Below, in pieces: positions 37,374-47,073 of a stretch of 64,000 bases of DNA. Source of the DNA: Rhodocyclaceae bacterium (GTDB lineage: Bacteria > Pseudomonadota > Gammaproteobacteria > Burkholderiales > Rhodocyclaceae); assembly GCA_030824275.1 (NCBI GenBank), contig JAVBXY010000038.1, positions 62,001 to 126,000 of the forward strand, read 5' to 3'. How positions within the stretch are numbered: the first letter of the stretch is position 1; the number at the start of each line of letters is the position of its first letter. Position numbers and translations under genes: made by a program. The notes below the pieces were generated by a model. The model had not been told where the DNA came from. It did no database searches and worked only from the letters and a program-made list of their open reading frames with translations.

Positions 37374-40300
37374 ATGGCTGAATTCCTTGCCCTGCGCGGT
37401 TCTTCCGCGTTTTCGGCGTCCCGTCTCGCCCGTCTCCAGCTATCCCTGCGCGAGCTTGTCGCCAAGGTCGAACTGGCCGCCGAACACTGGTATTTCATCG
37501 AGTCCGAACGGCCGCTGGATACAGCAGAAGTGACCCGCCTGAAAGACCTGCTGGGTATCCCTGCGGCGTTGCCGGCGACGCCGGGCGGTGAACTGCTGTT
37601 GGTGACGCCACGTCTGGGCACGATTTCGCCCTGGTCGTCGAAGGCTACGGACATCGCGCACAACTGCGGCTTTAGCGGCGTAACGCGTATCGAACGCGGC
37701 ACGGCATTTCATCTGGCTCATGCCGAGGGCAAAAAGTCGGCGCTGGCCACACGGCTCCACGACCGCATGACCGAGTCGGTGCTTGGCTCGGTGGAGGAGG
37801 CCAAGGCCCTGTTCCATCACGTCGCGCCGCAGCCCCTGAGTTCGGTGGATTTGCTGGCCGGTGGCCGTGCAGCTTTGGTCAAAGCCAACGGCGAACTGGG
37901 CTTGGCCCTGTCCGAGGATGAGATCGACTATCTGGTTGAGAACTTCGGCAAGCTCGGCCGCAACCCGACCGACGTCGAACTGATGATGTTCGCCCAGGCC
38001 AATTCCGAGCACTGCCGGCACAAGATTTTCAACGCCACCTGGACGGTGGACGGCGAGGAGCAGCCGCTGTCGCTGTTCGGCATGATCCGCGAGACGCACA
38101 AGGCGCATCCCGAAGGCACCGTGGTGGCCTATTCGGACAATGCGGCGGTGATCGAAGGGGCGACCATCGGCCGCTTCATGCCGCAGGAACATGGTGCCTA
38201 CGCGTATGTCGAGCAGCAGACCCACATCCTGGCCAAGGTCGAGACGCATAACCACCCGACGGCGATCTCGCCCTTTCCTGGCGCCGCCACCGGCTCCGGC
38301 GGCGAGATCCGCGACGAGGGCGCTACCGGGCGTGGTTCCAAGCCGAAGGCGGGCCTGTGCGGTTTCTCGGTATCCGATCTGAATATCCCCGGCTACCAAC
38401 AGCCCTGGGAATCGCATTACGGCAAGCCCGAGCGCATCGCCTCGGCGCTGGACATCATGATCGAAGGCCCGATTGGCGCGGCGGCCTTCAATAACGAATT
38501 CGGTCGGCCGAATCTCGCCGGCTACTTCCGCACCTTCGAGCAGGAATTCGCAGGCGAGGTACGCGGTTATCACAAGCCCATCATGATCGCCGGCGGCATC
38601 GGCAACATCGCGGGCGAACACTGCTTCAAGGAGAAATTTCCCGCCGGCTCGCTGCTGATCCAGCTCGGCGGCCCCGGCATGCTGATCGGCCTCGGCGGGG
38701 GGGCGGCTTCGTCCATGGCGACGGGTACCAATACCGCCGACCTTGATTTCGCCTCCGTGCAGCGCGGCAATCCGGAAATCCAGCGCCGTGCCCAGGAAGT
38801 CATTGACCGCTGCTGGCAGCTCGGCGACAAGAACCCCATCCTCGCCATCCACGACGTCGGCGCCGGCGGCATTTCCAACGCCATGCCGGAACTGGCGCAC
38901 GACGCCGGGCGCGGTGCGCATTTCGATTTGCGCGCGATTCCCAGCGAAGAGCCGGGCATGTCGCCGCGCGAGATATGGAGCAACGAGGCGCAGGAGCGTT
39001 ACGTCCTCGCCATTGCGCCGGCGCGGCTGGCCGAATTCACCGCCCTGTGCGAGCGCGAGCGCTGCCCGTTTTCAGTCCTCGGCACCGCTACCGACGACGA
39101 CCAGTTGATCGTCACGGACGATCACTTTGGCAATCGCCCCGTGGATATGCCCATGGAAGTGCTGCTCGGCAAGGCGCCGCGCATGCACCGCGACGCCCGC
39201 CGTCAGGTCGCCACCATGCCGGCTCTGGACCTGGAAGTCATCGACCTCAAGGAGGCCGTGCTGCGCGTGCTGCGCCTGCCGACGGTAGCCTCGAAGAATT
39301 TCCTCATCACCATCGGCGACCGCAGCGTCGGCGGCTTCACCGCCCGCGACCAGATGGTCGGCCCCTGGCAGGTGCCGGTGGCCGACGTGGCGGTCACCGC
39401 CATGGGCTACGACAGCTTTACTGGCGAATGTTTCGCCATGGGCGAGCGCACGCCGTTGGCCCTGCTCAACGCGGCGGCCTCGGGCCGCATGGCGGTGGGC
39501 GAGGCGCTGACCAACCTGGCTGCTGCCGATGTCGGCGACATTACGAAAATCAAGCTCTCCGCCAACTGGATGGCCGCTGCCGGGCATGGTGCGGAAGACG
39601 CTGCACTGTTCGACACGGTGAAGGCCGTCGGCATCGAGTTCTGCCCGGCTCTGGGCGTGTCGATTCCCGTCGGCAAGGATTCCCTGTCGATGCGGACGAA
39701 GTGGGAAGACTCCGGTGCGCAGAAGCAGGTGGTTTCGCCGCTCTCGCTGATCGTTACGGCCTTCGCGCCAGTGACCGACGTGCGCCGCACCTTGACGCCG
39801 GAACTGCGCCGCGACGCGGAAGTGGGTGAAACCGAACTGGTATTGATTGACCTCGGCTTTGGCAAGAACCGTCTCGGCGGCTCGGTATTGGCCCAGGTAT
39901 ACGGCGTCAGCGGCGACGAAGTGCCGGACGTGGATGCGGAATCCCTCAAGGCCTTCTTCGGCGCGATCCAGCGTCTGAGCCGGGAAGAGAAAATCCTCGC
40001 CTATCACGACCGCTCCGACGGCGGCCTGTGGGCGACCGTCTGCGAGATGAGCTTCGCATCCCATGTTGGCGTCTCGCTGAATCTCGACGGGCTGTGCTAC
40101 GACCCGCTGATGAACGATGTGGATGGCATTGAACGCTTTCCGCAGATCATCGATGGCCGTTTGCGCGACCGTCTGCTTTCCGCCCTGTTCAACGAGGAAC
40201 TCGGCGCCGTGTTGCAGATTCGCCGCGAGGTCCGCAGCCATGTCATGCAGGCCCTGCGCGATGCCGGTCTGGGCAAGGCCATCCACCTGATCGGCACCAC

Positions 40301-41282
40301 CAATCCCGACGACGAAGTGCGGGTCTGGCGCAATGCCAAGCGGGCCTTCTCCGCCAAGCGCAGCGAACTGCAACAGGTGTGGAGCGAGGTCAGCTTCCAG
40401 ATCGCCCGCCTGCGTGACGATCCGGTTTGTGCGCAGGAGGAGTTCGATGCGCTGGCGGATGCCGACAATCCCGGCCTGTCTGCGTCCCTGAGCTTCGATC
40501 CGGCGGCGCCTTTCGTGCTGACCGGTGCCCGACCCAAGATCGCCATCCTGCGCGAGCAGGGCGTGAACGGTCAGGTGGAAATGGCGGCGGCCTTCGAGCG
40601 CGCCGGCTTTGCACCTTACGACGTGCACATGTCCGACCTGCAATCGCGCCGTGTCGCCATCGCCGACTTTCACGGCTTTGCCGCCTGCGGTGGTTTCTCC
40701 TACGGCGACGTGCTAGGTGCCGGCCAGGGCTGGGCCAAGTCGGTGCTGTTCAACGAGCGTCTGCGCGACGAGTTCGCCGCCTTCTTTCAGAGCTCCGATA
40801 GCTTCGCGCTGGGTGTCTGCAACGGCTGCCAGATGATGGCCCATTTCGCGCCGCTGATTCCCGGTGCCGAACACTGGCCGACCTTCCAGCGCAATCGCAG
40901 CGAGCAGTTCGAGGCGCGCTTGGTGATGGTGGAGATTCCGCAGTCACCTTCGCTGTTCCTGTCCGGCATGGCCGGTTCGAAACTGCCGGTGGTGGTCTCC
41001 CACGGCGAGGGTCGGGCGGTGTATGCCGGCACGGAGCGGGCGACGGTGGCCCTACGCTACGTAGACAATCGTGGCGCGGTGGCGACCACCTATCCCTTCA
41101 ACCCCAACGGTTCGCCCGAAGGCATTGCCGGCGTGACGACGGCCGATGGTCGTTTCACGATCATGATGCCGCACCCGGAGCGTACCTTCCGCACGGTCCA
41201 GATGTCCTGGCATCCTCGCGAGTGGGGCAATGATTCACCCTGGCTGACCATGTTCCGCAACGCCCGTCGCCGGCTGGGCTGA
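37374..41282 (+). CDS. purL: Phosphoribosylformylglycinamidine synthase
   Basis: Large single-chain PurL of 1302 residues, fourth step of de novo purine synthesis: ATP- and glutamine-dependent amidation of FGAR. The order is N-terminal domain, linker, FGAM synthase domains ([40 protein letters not shown]) and a class I glutamine amidotransferase domain ([19 protein letters not shown]; nucleophile Cys in [17 protein letters not shown]). The ATG at 37374 is used instead of a TTG two codons upstream. Length and motifs are normal for proteobacteria. A repeat copy begins right after its stop. Confidence 0.97.
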   Translation: MAEFLALRGSSAFSASRLARLQLSLRELVAKVELAAEHWYFIESERPLDTAEVTRLKDLLGIPAALPATPGGELLLVTPRLGTISPWSSKATDIAHNCGFSGVTRIERGTAFHLAHAEGKKSALATRLHDRMTESVLGSVEEAKALFHHVAPQPLSSVDLLAGGRAALVKANGELGLALSEDEIDYLVENFGKLGRNPTDVELMMFAQANSEHCRHKIFNATWTVDGEEQPLSLFGMIRETHKAHPEGTVVAYSDNAAVIEGATIGRFMPQEHGAYAYVEQQTHILAKVETHNHPTAISPFPGAATGSGGEIRDEGATGRGSKPKAGLCGFSVSDLNIPGYQQPWESHYGKPERIASALDIMIEGPIGAAAFNNEFGRPNLAGYFRTFEQEFAGEVRGYHKPIMIAGGIGNIAGEHCFKEKFPAGSLLIQLGGPGMLIGLGGGAASSMATGTNTADLDFASVQRGNPEIQRRAQEVIDRCWQLGDKNPILAIHDVGAGGISNAMPELAHDAGRGAHFDLRAIPSEEPGMSPREIWSNEAQERYVLAIAPARLAEFTALCERERCPFSVLGTATDDDQLIVTDDHFGNRPVDMPMEVLLGKAPRMHRDARRQVATMPALDLEVIDLKEAVLRVLRLPTVASKNFLITIGDRSVGGFTARDQMVGPWQVPVADVAVTAMGYDSFTGECFAMGERTPLALLNAAASGRMAVGEALTNLAAADVGDITKIKLSANWMAAAGHGAEDAALFDTVKAVGIEFCPALGVSIPVGKDSLSMRTKWEDSGAQKQVVSPLSLIVTAFAPVTDVRRTLTPELRRDAEVGETELVLIDLGFGKNRLGGSVLAQVYGVSGDEVPDVDAESLKAFFGAIQRLSREEKILAYHDRSDGGLWATVCEMSFASHVGVSLNLDGLCYDPLMNDVDGIERFPQIIDGRLRDRLLSALFNEELGAVLQIRREVRSHVMQALRDAGLGKAIHLIGTTNPDDEVRVWRNAKRAFSAKRSELQQVWSEVSFQIARLRDDPVCAQEEFDALADADNPGLSASLSFDPAAPFVLTGARPKIAILREQGVNGQVEMAAAFERAGFAPYDVHMSDLQSRRVAIADFHGFAACGGFSYGDVLGAGQGWAKSVLFNERLRDEFAAFFQSSDSFALGVCNGCQMMAHFAPLIPGAEHWPTFQRNRSEQFEARLVMVEIPQSPSLFLSGMAGSKLPVVVSHGEGRAVYAGTERATVALRYVDNRGAVATTYPFNPNGSPEGIAGVTTADGRFTIMMPHPERTFRTVQMSWHPREWGNDSPWLTMFRNARRRLG
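37732..37756 (+). repeat. Dispersed repeat, possible degenerate copy in purL
   Basis: Core AAAAGTCGGCGCTGG is exact, tail CCACACGGCT diverges. It encodes KKSALATR in the purL N-terminal region, a different frame from the tex and YgfX-like copies. It could be chance given the short core. Confidence 0.4.
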
Positions 41283-41283
41283 G

Positions 41284-41328
41284 AAAAGTCGGCGCTGGTG
41301 ACATGAAACGGCCCGCAGGGGCTGCGGC
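41284..41328 (+). repeat. Dispersed repeat, copy 7 (45-bp extended form)
   Basis: AAAAGTCGGCGCTGG, four variable bases, then ATGAAACGGCCCG and AGGGGCTG with a GCCC/GGGC stem. It is the near-identical partner (40/45) of the copy at 27629-27673. It lies one base after the purL stop in the 111-bp convergent gap. Confidence 0.87.
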
Positions 41329-41348
41329 AACAGCGCGGCGCTGCAAAC

Positions 41349-41376
41349 AAAAACGGGAGCCGAGGCTCCCGTTTTT
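41349..41376. terminator. Bidirectional rho-independent terminator
   Basis: Stem ACGGGAGC / GCTCCCGT with a four-base loop, an A-run on the left and a T5 run on the right. It lies between convergent purL and the peptidyl-prolyl isomerase gene and can serve both. Confidence 0.9.
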
Positions 41377-41393
41377 CTTGAGGCTGGCGAGAT

Positions 41394-42194
41394 TTACTCG
41401 ACCTTGGCCTTGGCGCGCAGATCCTCGATGTGCTTTTGCACCATGCGCTGCTGGAGTTGCTGGCCGATCTGACCCTTGGCTTCGTCGAAAACGGGCAGTT
41501 TGAGTTCGCGAGTGTCGTCGAGCTGGATCACGTGCCAGCCGAAGTCGCTCTTGACCGGGGCCAGGGTGAACTTGCCTTTTTCCAGCTTGGTCATGGCGGC
41601 GGAGAAGGCCGGCACGAAGGAGGCGGGGTTGGCCCAGCCCAGATCGCCGCCACGCTCCTTGGAGCCGGGGTCCTTGGAGTCCTTGGCCAGGTCTTCGAAC
41701 TTCTCGCCCTTCTTCAGCTTCTCGATGACGGCCTTGGCCTCGTCTTCCTTTTCGACCAGGACGTGGCGTGCCTTGTATTCCTTGTCGCCCAGCTTGGCCT
41801 TGATGCTCTCGTATTCCTTCTTGATGGCATCCTCAGTGATCGGATGGGTCTTGACGTAGTCGTTCAGGTAAGCGCCGATCAGCACGCCCTGGCGGGCGAG
41901 GTCGATCTGGCCGAGGACTTCCGACTTCTTGTCGAGGCCCTTCTTGATGGATTCCTGGGTCAGAATTTCACGACGCACGAGCTCTTCAGTCACCGCCTTG
42001 CGCAGCTCCGGCGAGTCGGGCTGGCCTTGTGCTGCCTGGCCGGCGATCAGCGCGTCGGCGCGGTTCTTGGGAATGGCCTTGCCATTGACGGTGGCGAACG
42101 CACTGCCGTCGGCCTTCTTCTGGGCCAGGGCGGGAGTAGCGGTGATGGTGGCGGCGAAGGCCAGCAAAATGGCGTGACGGAGAGTGCGGTTCAT
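41394..42194 (-). CDS. Periplasmic parvulin-type peptidyl-prolyl isomerase
   Basis: A 266-residue protein with a signal peptide (LLAFAATITATPALAQ) and a central parvulin domain (KARHVLVEKEDEAKAVIEKL, SKERGGDLGWANPASFVPAF, VKSDFGWHVIQLDD). Family members such as PpiC, SurA and PrsA fold outer-membrane proteins in the periplasm. It is the last gene of the msrB-yciB-yciI-bolA group, starting 57 bp after bolA's stop. Confidence 0.92.
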   Translation of the reverse strand: MNRTLRHAILLAFAATITATPALAQKKADGSAFATVNGKAIPKNRADALIAGQAAQGQPDSPELRKAVTEELVRREILTQESIKKGLDKKSEVLGQIDLARQGVLIGAYLNDYVKTHPITEDAIKKEYESIKAKLGDKEYKARHVLVEKEDEAKAVIEKLKKGEKFEDLAKDSKDPGSKERGGDLGWANPASFVPAFSAAMTKLEKGKFTLAPVKSDFGWHVIQLDDTRELKLPVFDEAKGQIGQQLQQRMVQKHIEDLRAKAKVE

Positions 42195-42225
42195 CGAGGT
42201 TCCTGAATTAACGGGATTGAATTAA

Positions 42226-42266
42226 GAGGTACTGCGTTATGAGGTACTGCGTTATGAGGTGCTGCG
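42226..42266. repeat. 15-bp tandem repeat spanning the bolA stop codon
   Basis: Two exact GAGGTACTGCGTTAT units followed by a partial third, GAGGTGCTGCG. On the minus strand each unit encodes RSTS then a stop, so the last four codons and stop of bolA are duplicated downstream. Confidence 0.85.
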
Positions 42267-42524
42267 AATTTCTTCCGGGGTTTGCGCGGTGATGCTCAAT
42301 GCATGGATTCCCTGCTTCATCAGCGGGCCGAGGGCATCATACACCAAGCGATGTCTTTCCATTGTCCTGCAACCGGCGAAGCGCGGCGAGACGATGGTCA
42401 GCCGGAAATGCCCGCCATCCCTGGCGCCGGCATGCCCGGCGTGGAGGTGCGAATCGTCGCCGATGTCGATGCTTTCGGGCGCCAGGACGGCGAGACGCTC
42501 GCGCATCTGCTCGATGACATTCAC
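42252..42524 (-). CDS. bolA: BolA family protein
   Basis: A 90-residue BolA-type protein with the fold's typical elements: [20 protein letters not shown] (His residues able to coordinate a [2Fe-2S] cluster with a glutaredoxin) and [17 protein letters not shown] followed by IHALSI. It probably acts with monothiol glutaredoxin in iron-sulfur handling. The start overlaps the yciI stop (ATGA). A second in-frame stop 15 bp beyond the first comes from a tandem duplication. Confidence 0.92.
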   Translation of the reverse strand: MNVIEQMRERLAVLAPESIDIGDDSHLHAGHAGARDGGHFRLTIVSPRFAGCRTMERHRLVYDALGPLMKQGIHALSITAQTPEEIRSTS

Positions 42525-42823
42525 TTGGGGAAGACCTGGCGGAAAGGCTTGACCGTGACCTTGGCATAGACGCCGGCGGCGACATAGGGGTCGGCATCGG
42601 CCCAGGCCTGGGCGGCGGCCAGCGATTCGAATTCGCCGACGATCAGGCTGCCGGAAAAGCCGGCTGGGCCGGGGTCGGGGCTGTCGATGGCGGGAAAGGG
42701 GCCGCCGAGCACGATGCGGCCGGCGGCTTCGAGCTCGCTGAGGCGGGCCAGGTGGGCAGGGCGGGCGGCCAGTCGCTTTTCAAGGCTGTTCGGCACGTCT
42801 TCACCGATGATGGCGTAAAGCAT
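42521..42823 (-). CDS. yciI: YciI family protein
   Basis: A 100-residue protein of the YciI family, ferredoxin-like fold, dimeric. Marks are [20 protein letters not shown] at the start, [10 protein letters not shown], the catalytic-type His/Asp region around ARPAHLARL and [17 protein letters not shown]. Function is unsettled; some members show dehalogenase-like activity. It overlaps yciB by one base and bolA by four, showing translational coupling. Confidence 0.9.
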   Translation of the reverse strand: MLYAIIGEDVPNSLEKRLAARPAHLARLSELEAAGRIVLGGPFPAIDSPDPGPAGFSGSLIVGEFESLAAAQAWADADPYVAAGVYAKVTVKPFRQVFPK

Positions 42824-43359
42824 TACTGTTTTTCCTCCGGGATGTATTTGGCGAGCACCATGCCCTGGGCGACGATAAAGGCGATCATCAGGCCCATCCC
42901 GCCGAAGAGTTTGAAGCTGACCCAGGTGTCGGTGGAGAAGCGGAAGGCGATATACAGGTTGAGTACGCCCATGACGCTGAAAAAGCCCACCCAGGCCAGA
43001 TTGAGTTTGGACCAGAGCGCATCCGGCACCTGTACCTGCTGTTCAAGCATTTTTCGGATCAGGTTCTTGTTGAAGAACTGGGCGGAGCCGAAGAGGACTG
43101 CGGCGAACAGCCAGTAGAGGATGGTCGGCTTCCATTTGATGAAGGTTTCGTCGTGCAGCAGCAGCGTGGCGCCGCCAAAGACGACGACGAGGGCGAGGCT
43201 GACCCAGAGCATGGTGTCGACCTTGCGGTGACGGAACCAGACCCAGGCGATTTGTGCTGCCGTGGCGGCGATGACGACGACCGTGGCGATGTAGATGTCG
43301 AAGACCTTGAAGGCGACGAAGAACAGGATGACCGGAAGGAGGTCGAAAAGGAATTTCAT
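42823..43359 (-). CDS. yciB: YciB/IspZ family inner-membrane septation protein
   Basis: A 178-residue polytopic protein with five or six helices, opening [20 protein letters not shown] and ending [13 protein letters not shown]. YciB homologues affect envelope integrity and cell division. The start ATG at 43359 overlaps the msrB stop. The longer frame to 43464 is an extension within msrB. Part of the operon msrB-yciB-yciI-bolA-ppiC, a gene order common in betaproteobacteria. Confidence 0.92.
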   Translation of the reverse strand: MKFLFDLLPVILFFVAFKVFDIYIATVVVIAATAAQIAWVWFRHRKVDTMLWVSLALVVVFGGATLLLHDETFIKWKPTILYWLFAAVLFGSAQFFNKNLIRKMLEQQVQVPDALWSKLNLAWVGFFSVMGVLNLYIAFRFSTDTWVSFKLFGGMGLMIAFIVAQGMVLAKYIPEEKQ

Positions 43360-43766
43360 GCGGTGGATTTCTTGTCGTGCTGGATGGAGGCGGAGTTTAT
43401 GCAATAACGCAGGCCCGTGGGGGCCGGGCCGTCGGGGAATACATGGCCCAGGTGGGCGCCGCAATGGCTACAGGTGACCTCGGTGCGGCGCATGCCGTGG
43501 CTGCTGTCTTCGTGTTCGGCGACGTTCTCGGCGACGGCCGGCGCGGTGAAGCTGGGCCAGCCGCAGCCGGAATTGAACTTGGAGGTGGCATCGAAAAGAG
43601 GCTCACCACAGCAGATGCAACGATAGAGGCCCGGCTCCTTGCAGTCCCAGTATTCGCCGGTGAAAGCGCGCTCGGTGCCCTTTTCGCGGGCGACCTGGTA
43701 TTGCATGGGCGTGAGTTGGGCGCGCCATTCGGCGTCGCTCTTGATGATTTTCGGTTTGTCGCTCAT
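43356..43766 (-). CDS. msrB: Peptide-methionine (R)-S-oxide reductase
   Basis: A 136-residue enzyme reducing methionine-R-sulfoxide. Two zinc CxxC pairs are present (RCICCGEP and VTCSHCGAH) and the catalytic Cys lies in LRYCINSAS. The central [10 protein letters not shown] motif is conserved. The ATG at 43766 has AAGGAG upstream. It is the first gene of its operon and divergent from the dadA-like gene, 87 bp apart. Confidence 0.95.
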   Translation of the reverse strand: MSDKPKIIKSDAEWRAQLTPMQYQVAREKGTERAFTGEYWDCKEPGLYRCICCGEPLFDATSKFNSGCGWPSFTAPAVAENVAEHEDSSHGMRRTEVTCSHCGAHLGHVFPDGPAPTGLRYCINSASIQHDKKSTA

Positions 43767-43793
43767 GGTGAGTCGCTCCTTCAAGGGGCTGAC

Positions 43794-43799
43794 TATAAT
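43794..43799 (+). promoter_or_regulatory. Probable -10 element of the dadA-like gene
   Basis: A perfect TATAAT 55 bases before the start codon in the divergent gap with msrB. No convincing -35 hexamer at standard spacing. Confidence 0.35.
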
Positions 43800-43853
43800 C
43801 GGCCCGATGGGGCTTGAGAACAGGGAAACCGTGGAAAAGTTCGGGACGACACG

Positions 43854-45095
43854 ATGCGCGTGATTGTCCTTGGCGCCGGTGTGGTCGGCGTCGCATCCGC
43901 CTGGTACCTCGCCGCCGACGGTCATGAAGTGACCGTCATCGACCGCCAGCCCTCGCCGGCGAAGGAAACCAGTTTCGCCAACGGTGGCCAGATATCCGTC
44001 AGTCATGCCGAGCCCTGGGCCAGCCCGGCGGTGTTCGGCAAAATCCTGCGCTGGTTCGGCCGCGAGGATGCGCCGCTGTTGTGGCGATTGCGCGCCGATC
44101 CGGCCCAGTGGGCCTGGGGCTTGCGCTTCCTCGGTCAATGCACGACGGCGCGGGCGCGAGCCAACATCGGTGCCATCGTGCGGCTGGGGCTCTCCAGCCG
44201 CGAGGCGCTCGGGCAGTTGCGGCGCGAACTGGCTCTCGAGTACGACCATCTGGAGCGCGGCATCCTGCATTTCTATACCGACCCCCGCGAGTTCGAGCAT
44301 GCCCTGCCGCAGGCGGCGCTGATGCGGGAGTTCGGTTGCGATCGTTTGCCGAAAACCGCAGCCGAATGCCTGGCCATCGAGCCGGCGCTGACGGCGTCCC
44401 GCGCGGCCATTGTCGGCGGTACCTATACGCCAGCGGACGAGTCCGGCGATGTGCGCCTGTTTACCGAGGCCTTGGCCAAGAAGGCAGCGGCTCGTGGCGC
44501 GACATTCCGTTTTGGCGAAGCCATTGCCGGCTTGAATATGCAAGGCGGGCGGGTGGCCGGCGCGCAGCTGGCGAGCGGGGAAACGCTGAACGCCGATATC
44601 ACCGTGCTGGCGCTGGGCAGTTATTCGCCGCTGCTGGTGGGGCCGCTGGGATTGCGCTTGCCGGTCTATCCGGCGAAAGGCTATTCGGCGACGCTGAGTT
44701 TGCCAGCGGGCATCGATGCGCCGACGGTGAGCCTGACCGACGATGGACACAAGCTGGTGTTTTCCCGCCTCGGCCAGCGTTTGCGGGTGGCGGGTACGGC
44801 GGAGTTCAATGGCTATGACACAGCGCTGAACTCCGTGCGCTGCGCTGCGCTGCTGTCGCGCACGCGAGCGATTTTTCCGGCGCTTGATGCGGTCGATCAG
44901 ATTGAGTACTGGGCCGGGCTGCGACCGGCGACGCCGGGCAACGTGCCGCTGATCGGCGAAGCCATGCCGGGGCTGATGCTGAATACGGGGCACGGCACGC
45001 TGGGCTGGACCCTGGCTTGCGGTTCCGCTCGCTTACTGGCCAATCTGATGGCCGGGCGCGATCCCGGTTTGGACGCTCAGCCCTATTTACCCTGA
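43854..45095 (+). CDS. dadA: D-amino-acid dehydrogenase, DadA-like FAD oxidoreductase
   Basis: A 413-residue flavoprotein of the DAO family. The FAD-binding fold is at the N-terminus ([18 protein letters not shown] then VTVIDRQ), with family marks [31 protein letters not shown] and the C-terminal [18 protein letters not shown] and [16 protein letters not shown]. DadA oxidises D-amino acids and passes electrons to the respiratory chain. No alanine racemase gene is adjacent, so the physiological substrate is open. Confidence 0.88.
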   Translation: MRVIVLGAGVVGVASAWYLAADGHEVTVIDRQPSPAKETSFANGGQISVSHAEPWASPAVFGKILRWFGREDAPLLWRLRADPAQWAWGLRFLGQCTTARARANIGAIVRLGLSSREALGQLRRELALEYDHLERGILHFYTDPREFEHALPQAALMREFGCDRLPKTAAECLAIEPALTASRAAIVGGTYTPADESGDVRLFTEALAKKAAARGATFRFGEAIAGLNMQGGRVAGAQLASGETLNADITVLALGSYSPLLVGPLGLRLPVYPAKGYSATLSLPAGIDAPTVSLTDDGHKLVFSRLGQRLRVAGTAEFNGYDTALNSVRCAALLSRTRAIFPALDAVDQIEYWAGLRPATPGNVPLIGEAMPGLMLNTGHGTLGWTLACGSARLLANLMAGRDPGLDAQPYLP

Positions 45096-45104
45096 GCGGG
45101 TCTG

Positions 45105-45140
45105 AAAAGTCGGCGCTGACGGGACGGCGATCGCCGACTT
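45105..45140 (+). terminator. Dispersed repeat, copy 8, forming a convergent terminator-like stem
   Basis: Repeat copy at 45105-45129 (core plus ACGGGACGGCG). Its AAGTCGGCG pairs with CGCCGACTT at 45132-45140 to make a nine-pair stem with a 16-base loop. The 25-bp part is identical to the copy at 62150-62174. The TAA of the opposing DUF2863 gene overlaps the stem end. Confidence 0.8.
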
Positions 45141-46311
45141 AGTGCAGGTGTCGGGGCGCGGTTTCCGTCTGTTCCTCGGGCAATTCGGCATGCACCGGTT
45201 CGCCTTCGGGATTCGGGTAGAGCGGGGCGCCGCAGTCGTCGCAGTATTCGAGCGGAAAGCGATGGTCCAGCTGGAGCACGCTGGCGATGCCGGCCTCGCG
45301 CAGCACGGCCTCGATTTGGGCGGGCGTATCGCTGTTGTCGTCCTCGGTTTCCAGCAGTGGCCAGACCACACCGTGAAGCACTTCACTGCTGCTGCGCGGG
45401 GTGAAGCCGATGCGGTATTCCTCCAGTTGGCGATCATGGAAGGGCGCGATCACGGCACGAAACTCGGTGGCCGGGCGGTTCAGCATGGTTTGCAGGAAGG
45501 CCACAGCGGAACGCAGGGACCAGGGCCGCGAGGCCCGGTCGGCGTCGCGCACCGAGGCGTGGTAAGCCAGCACAGGCAGGAATTCCAGGGCACAGGCCGG
45601 TAGCAGCGGGCGCAGGGCATCGCCACCCTGGCTGGCCCATTGGCGGAAGGCTTCGAGGGGATCGCCGTCGTCTTCCTGCCAGCGGAAGAAGGCCGCGCCG
45701 CGCGGTGCGGCGATGGCACCGACGAGATAGCGGGTGTCGGAAAGGAAGCTGATGGTTTCCGGCAACTGCGCCGGATCGAATTTGACGTCGCGACCATGCA
45801 CGGCGCCCTTGGCCAGCTTTTCGGTCAACTGGGCGGTTTCCACATAGCTCTGCGGCAGCTGGTCCGGGCTGAACAGCACGTCGGCGAGGCCGAGGCGGGC
45901 GCCGGTGGCGAGGACATGGGCCTGGAGATGGACGCGCAGGGTTTCCATCTGCGCGGCAGGAATCGGGCCGGAGGGAATCTGGAAGCGCGACCAGGCCAGT
46001 ACCGGGACGGCGATCAGCAAGGTGTCGAGGCCGTTGGTGCCTTCGCCACGGCGGATTTCGGCGCAGGCTTCGACCATGTCGGCCAGTTCTTCGTAGGCGC
46101 GGGCATCGACGTTGTAGAGCTGATCGAGGACGCCGATCAGGGTTTCCTCGGCCTGGTCAGCCAGCAGGTGATCGATGTGTGCCGCCAGGCGGGTTTCCCA
46201 CCAGGCATCCTCGATGCGGCTCGATGACTGGCTGAGGCGGGTGGCCAGGCGGATGAGCTGTTCGGAGTCCGGCGTGTGGCGGACCCGGCGCGAGGGGCGG
46301 TTGCGTTTCAT
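45139..46311 (-). CDS. DUF2863 family protein
   Basis: A 390-residue cytoplasmic protein matching DUF2863, known mainly from betaproteobacteria. No catalytic motif is recognised. The C-terminus holds a possible zinc pair in LEYCDDCGAPLYPNPEGE, and the N-terminus is strongly basic (MKRNRPSRRVRH). The ATG at 46311 is chosen; the frame from 46344 lacks support. Function unknown. Confidence 0.8.
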   Translation of the reverse strand: MKRNRPSRRVRHTPDSEQLIRLATRLSQSSSRIEDAWWETRLAAHIDHLLADQAEETLIGVLDQLYNVDARAYEELADMVEACAEIRRGEGTNGLDTLLIAVPVLAWSRFQIPSGPIPAAQMETLRVHLQAHVLATGARLGLADVLFSPDQLPQSYVETAQLTEKLAKGAVHGRDVKFDPAQLPETISFLSDTRYLVGAIAAPRGAAFFRWQEDDGDPLEAFRQWASQGGDALRPLLPACALEFLPVLAYHASVRDADRASRPWSLRSAVAFLQTMLNRPATEFRAVIAPFHDRQLEEYRIGFTPRSSSEVLHGVVWPLLETEDDNSDTPAQIEAVLREAGIASVLQLDHRFPLEYCDDCGAPLYPNPEGEPVHAELPEEQTETAPRHLH

Positions 46312-46425
46312 GGATGGGTACAGCGGAAGCAATATAGTCCGCAATTCTAACAGTTGAAGTCATCCCGGCCGCCGCGCCAGAAGCTGGTAGACTTCGCGCG
46401 TTTTGTTTGCCAGCGACGGTGCCCG

Positions 46426-47064
46426 ATGTTCTCCCGATTGATGCCCAAGGAAGTCAAGTTTTTCGATCTGTTCAACGCACACGCGGACCTGATCGCAAAA
46501 GGAGGAAGGCAACTGGTGACCTTGGTTGACGACCTGCCCAAGGGACCGGAAGTGGTGGCTCAGCATGCCCAGGCCATCGACGAAACGGAAACTGCGGCCG
46601 ACAAGATCACCCACGAGACCATTGCGCTGTTGCATACCTCGTTCAATACGCCGCTGGACCGGGACGAAATCCATCAGCTGATCACGCGCATGGATGACAT
46701 CCTCGATCTGGTCCAGGATTTCGCCGAGGCCATGTTTCTCTACGACATCCGCAAGCTGACCCAGGAGGCCCGCCAGCTGGCCGACCAGGCCGCTTCCTGT
46801 TGCGAGCGCGTGCGCTCGGCAGTGATCCTGCTCAACAAAATGGACAATGCGCCGGCGATTCTCAAGCTGTGCCGCGAGATTGACCAGCTGGAATCTGATG
46901 CGGATCGCGCCATGCGCACCGGCATCACCAAGCTGTTCCGCGACGAGGAGGATGTCCGCCAGCTGATCAAGCTAAAGGGCATCTACGAGCTGCTGGAATC
47001 GGTGACCGACCGCTGCGAGGATGTGGCGAACATCATCGAAGGCATCGTCCTGGAAAATTCCTGA
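46426..47064 (+). CDS. DUF47/PhoU-like Pit accessory protein
   Basis: A 212-residue all-helical protein of the DUF47 family, related to PhoU. Marks are FFDLFNAHADLIAKGG, DETETAADKITHETI (metal-binding acidic repeats), RMDDILDLVQDFAEAM and the C-terminal YELLESVTDRCEDVANIIEGI. It lies 9 bp before pit, and such pairs are standard, with the DUF47 protein regulating the transporter. The ATG at 46426 is selected over 46354. Confidence 0.92.
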   Translation: MFSRLMPKEVKFFDLFNAHADLIAKGGRQLVTLVDDLPKGPEVVAQHAQAIDETETAADKITHETIALLHTSFNTPLDRDEIHQLITRMDDILDLVQDFAEAMFLYDIRKLTQEARQLADQAASCCERVRSAVILLNKMDNAPAILKLCREIDQLESDADRAMRTGITKLFRDEEDVRQLIKLKGIYELLESVTDRCEDVANIIEGIVLENS

Positions 47065-47073
47065 GCGACCACC

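Noticed and set aside
40647-40671. Near match to the dispersed repeat in purL (CGCCGTGTCGCCATCGCC then GACTTTC)
   Set aside because: It lies in the conserved lead-in to the glutamine amidotransferase motif, where a similar peptide (RxxIADFHGF-type) occurs in PurL proteins generally, so the resemblance is explained by protein conservation and codon bias.
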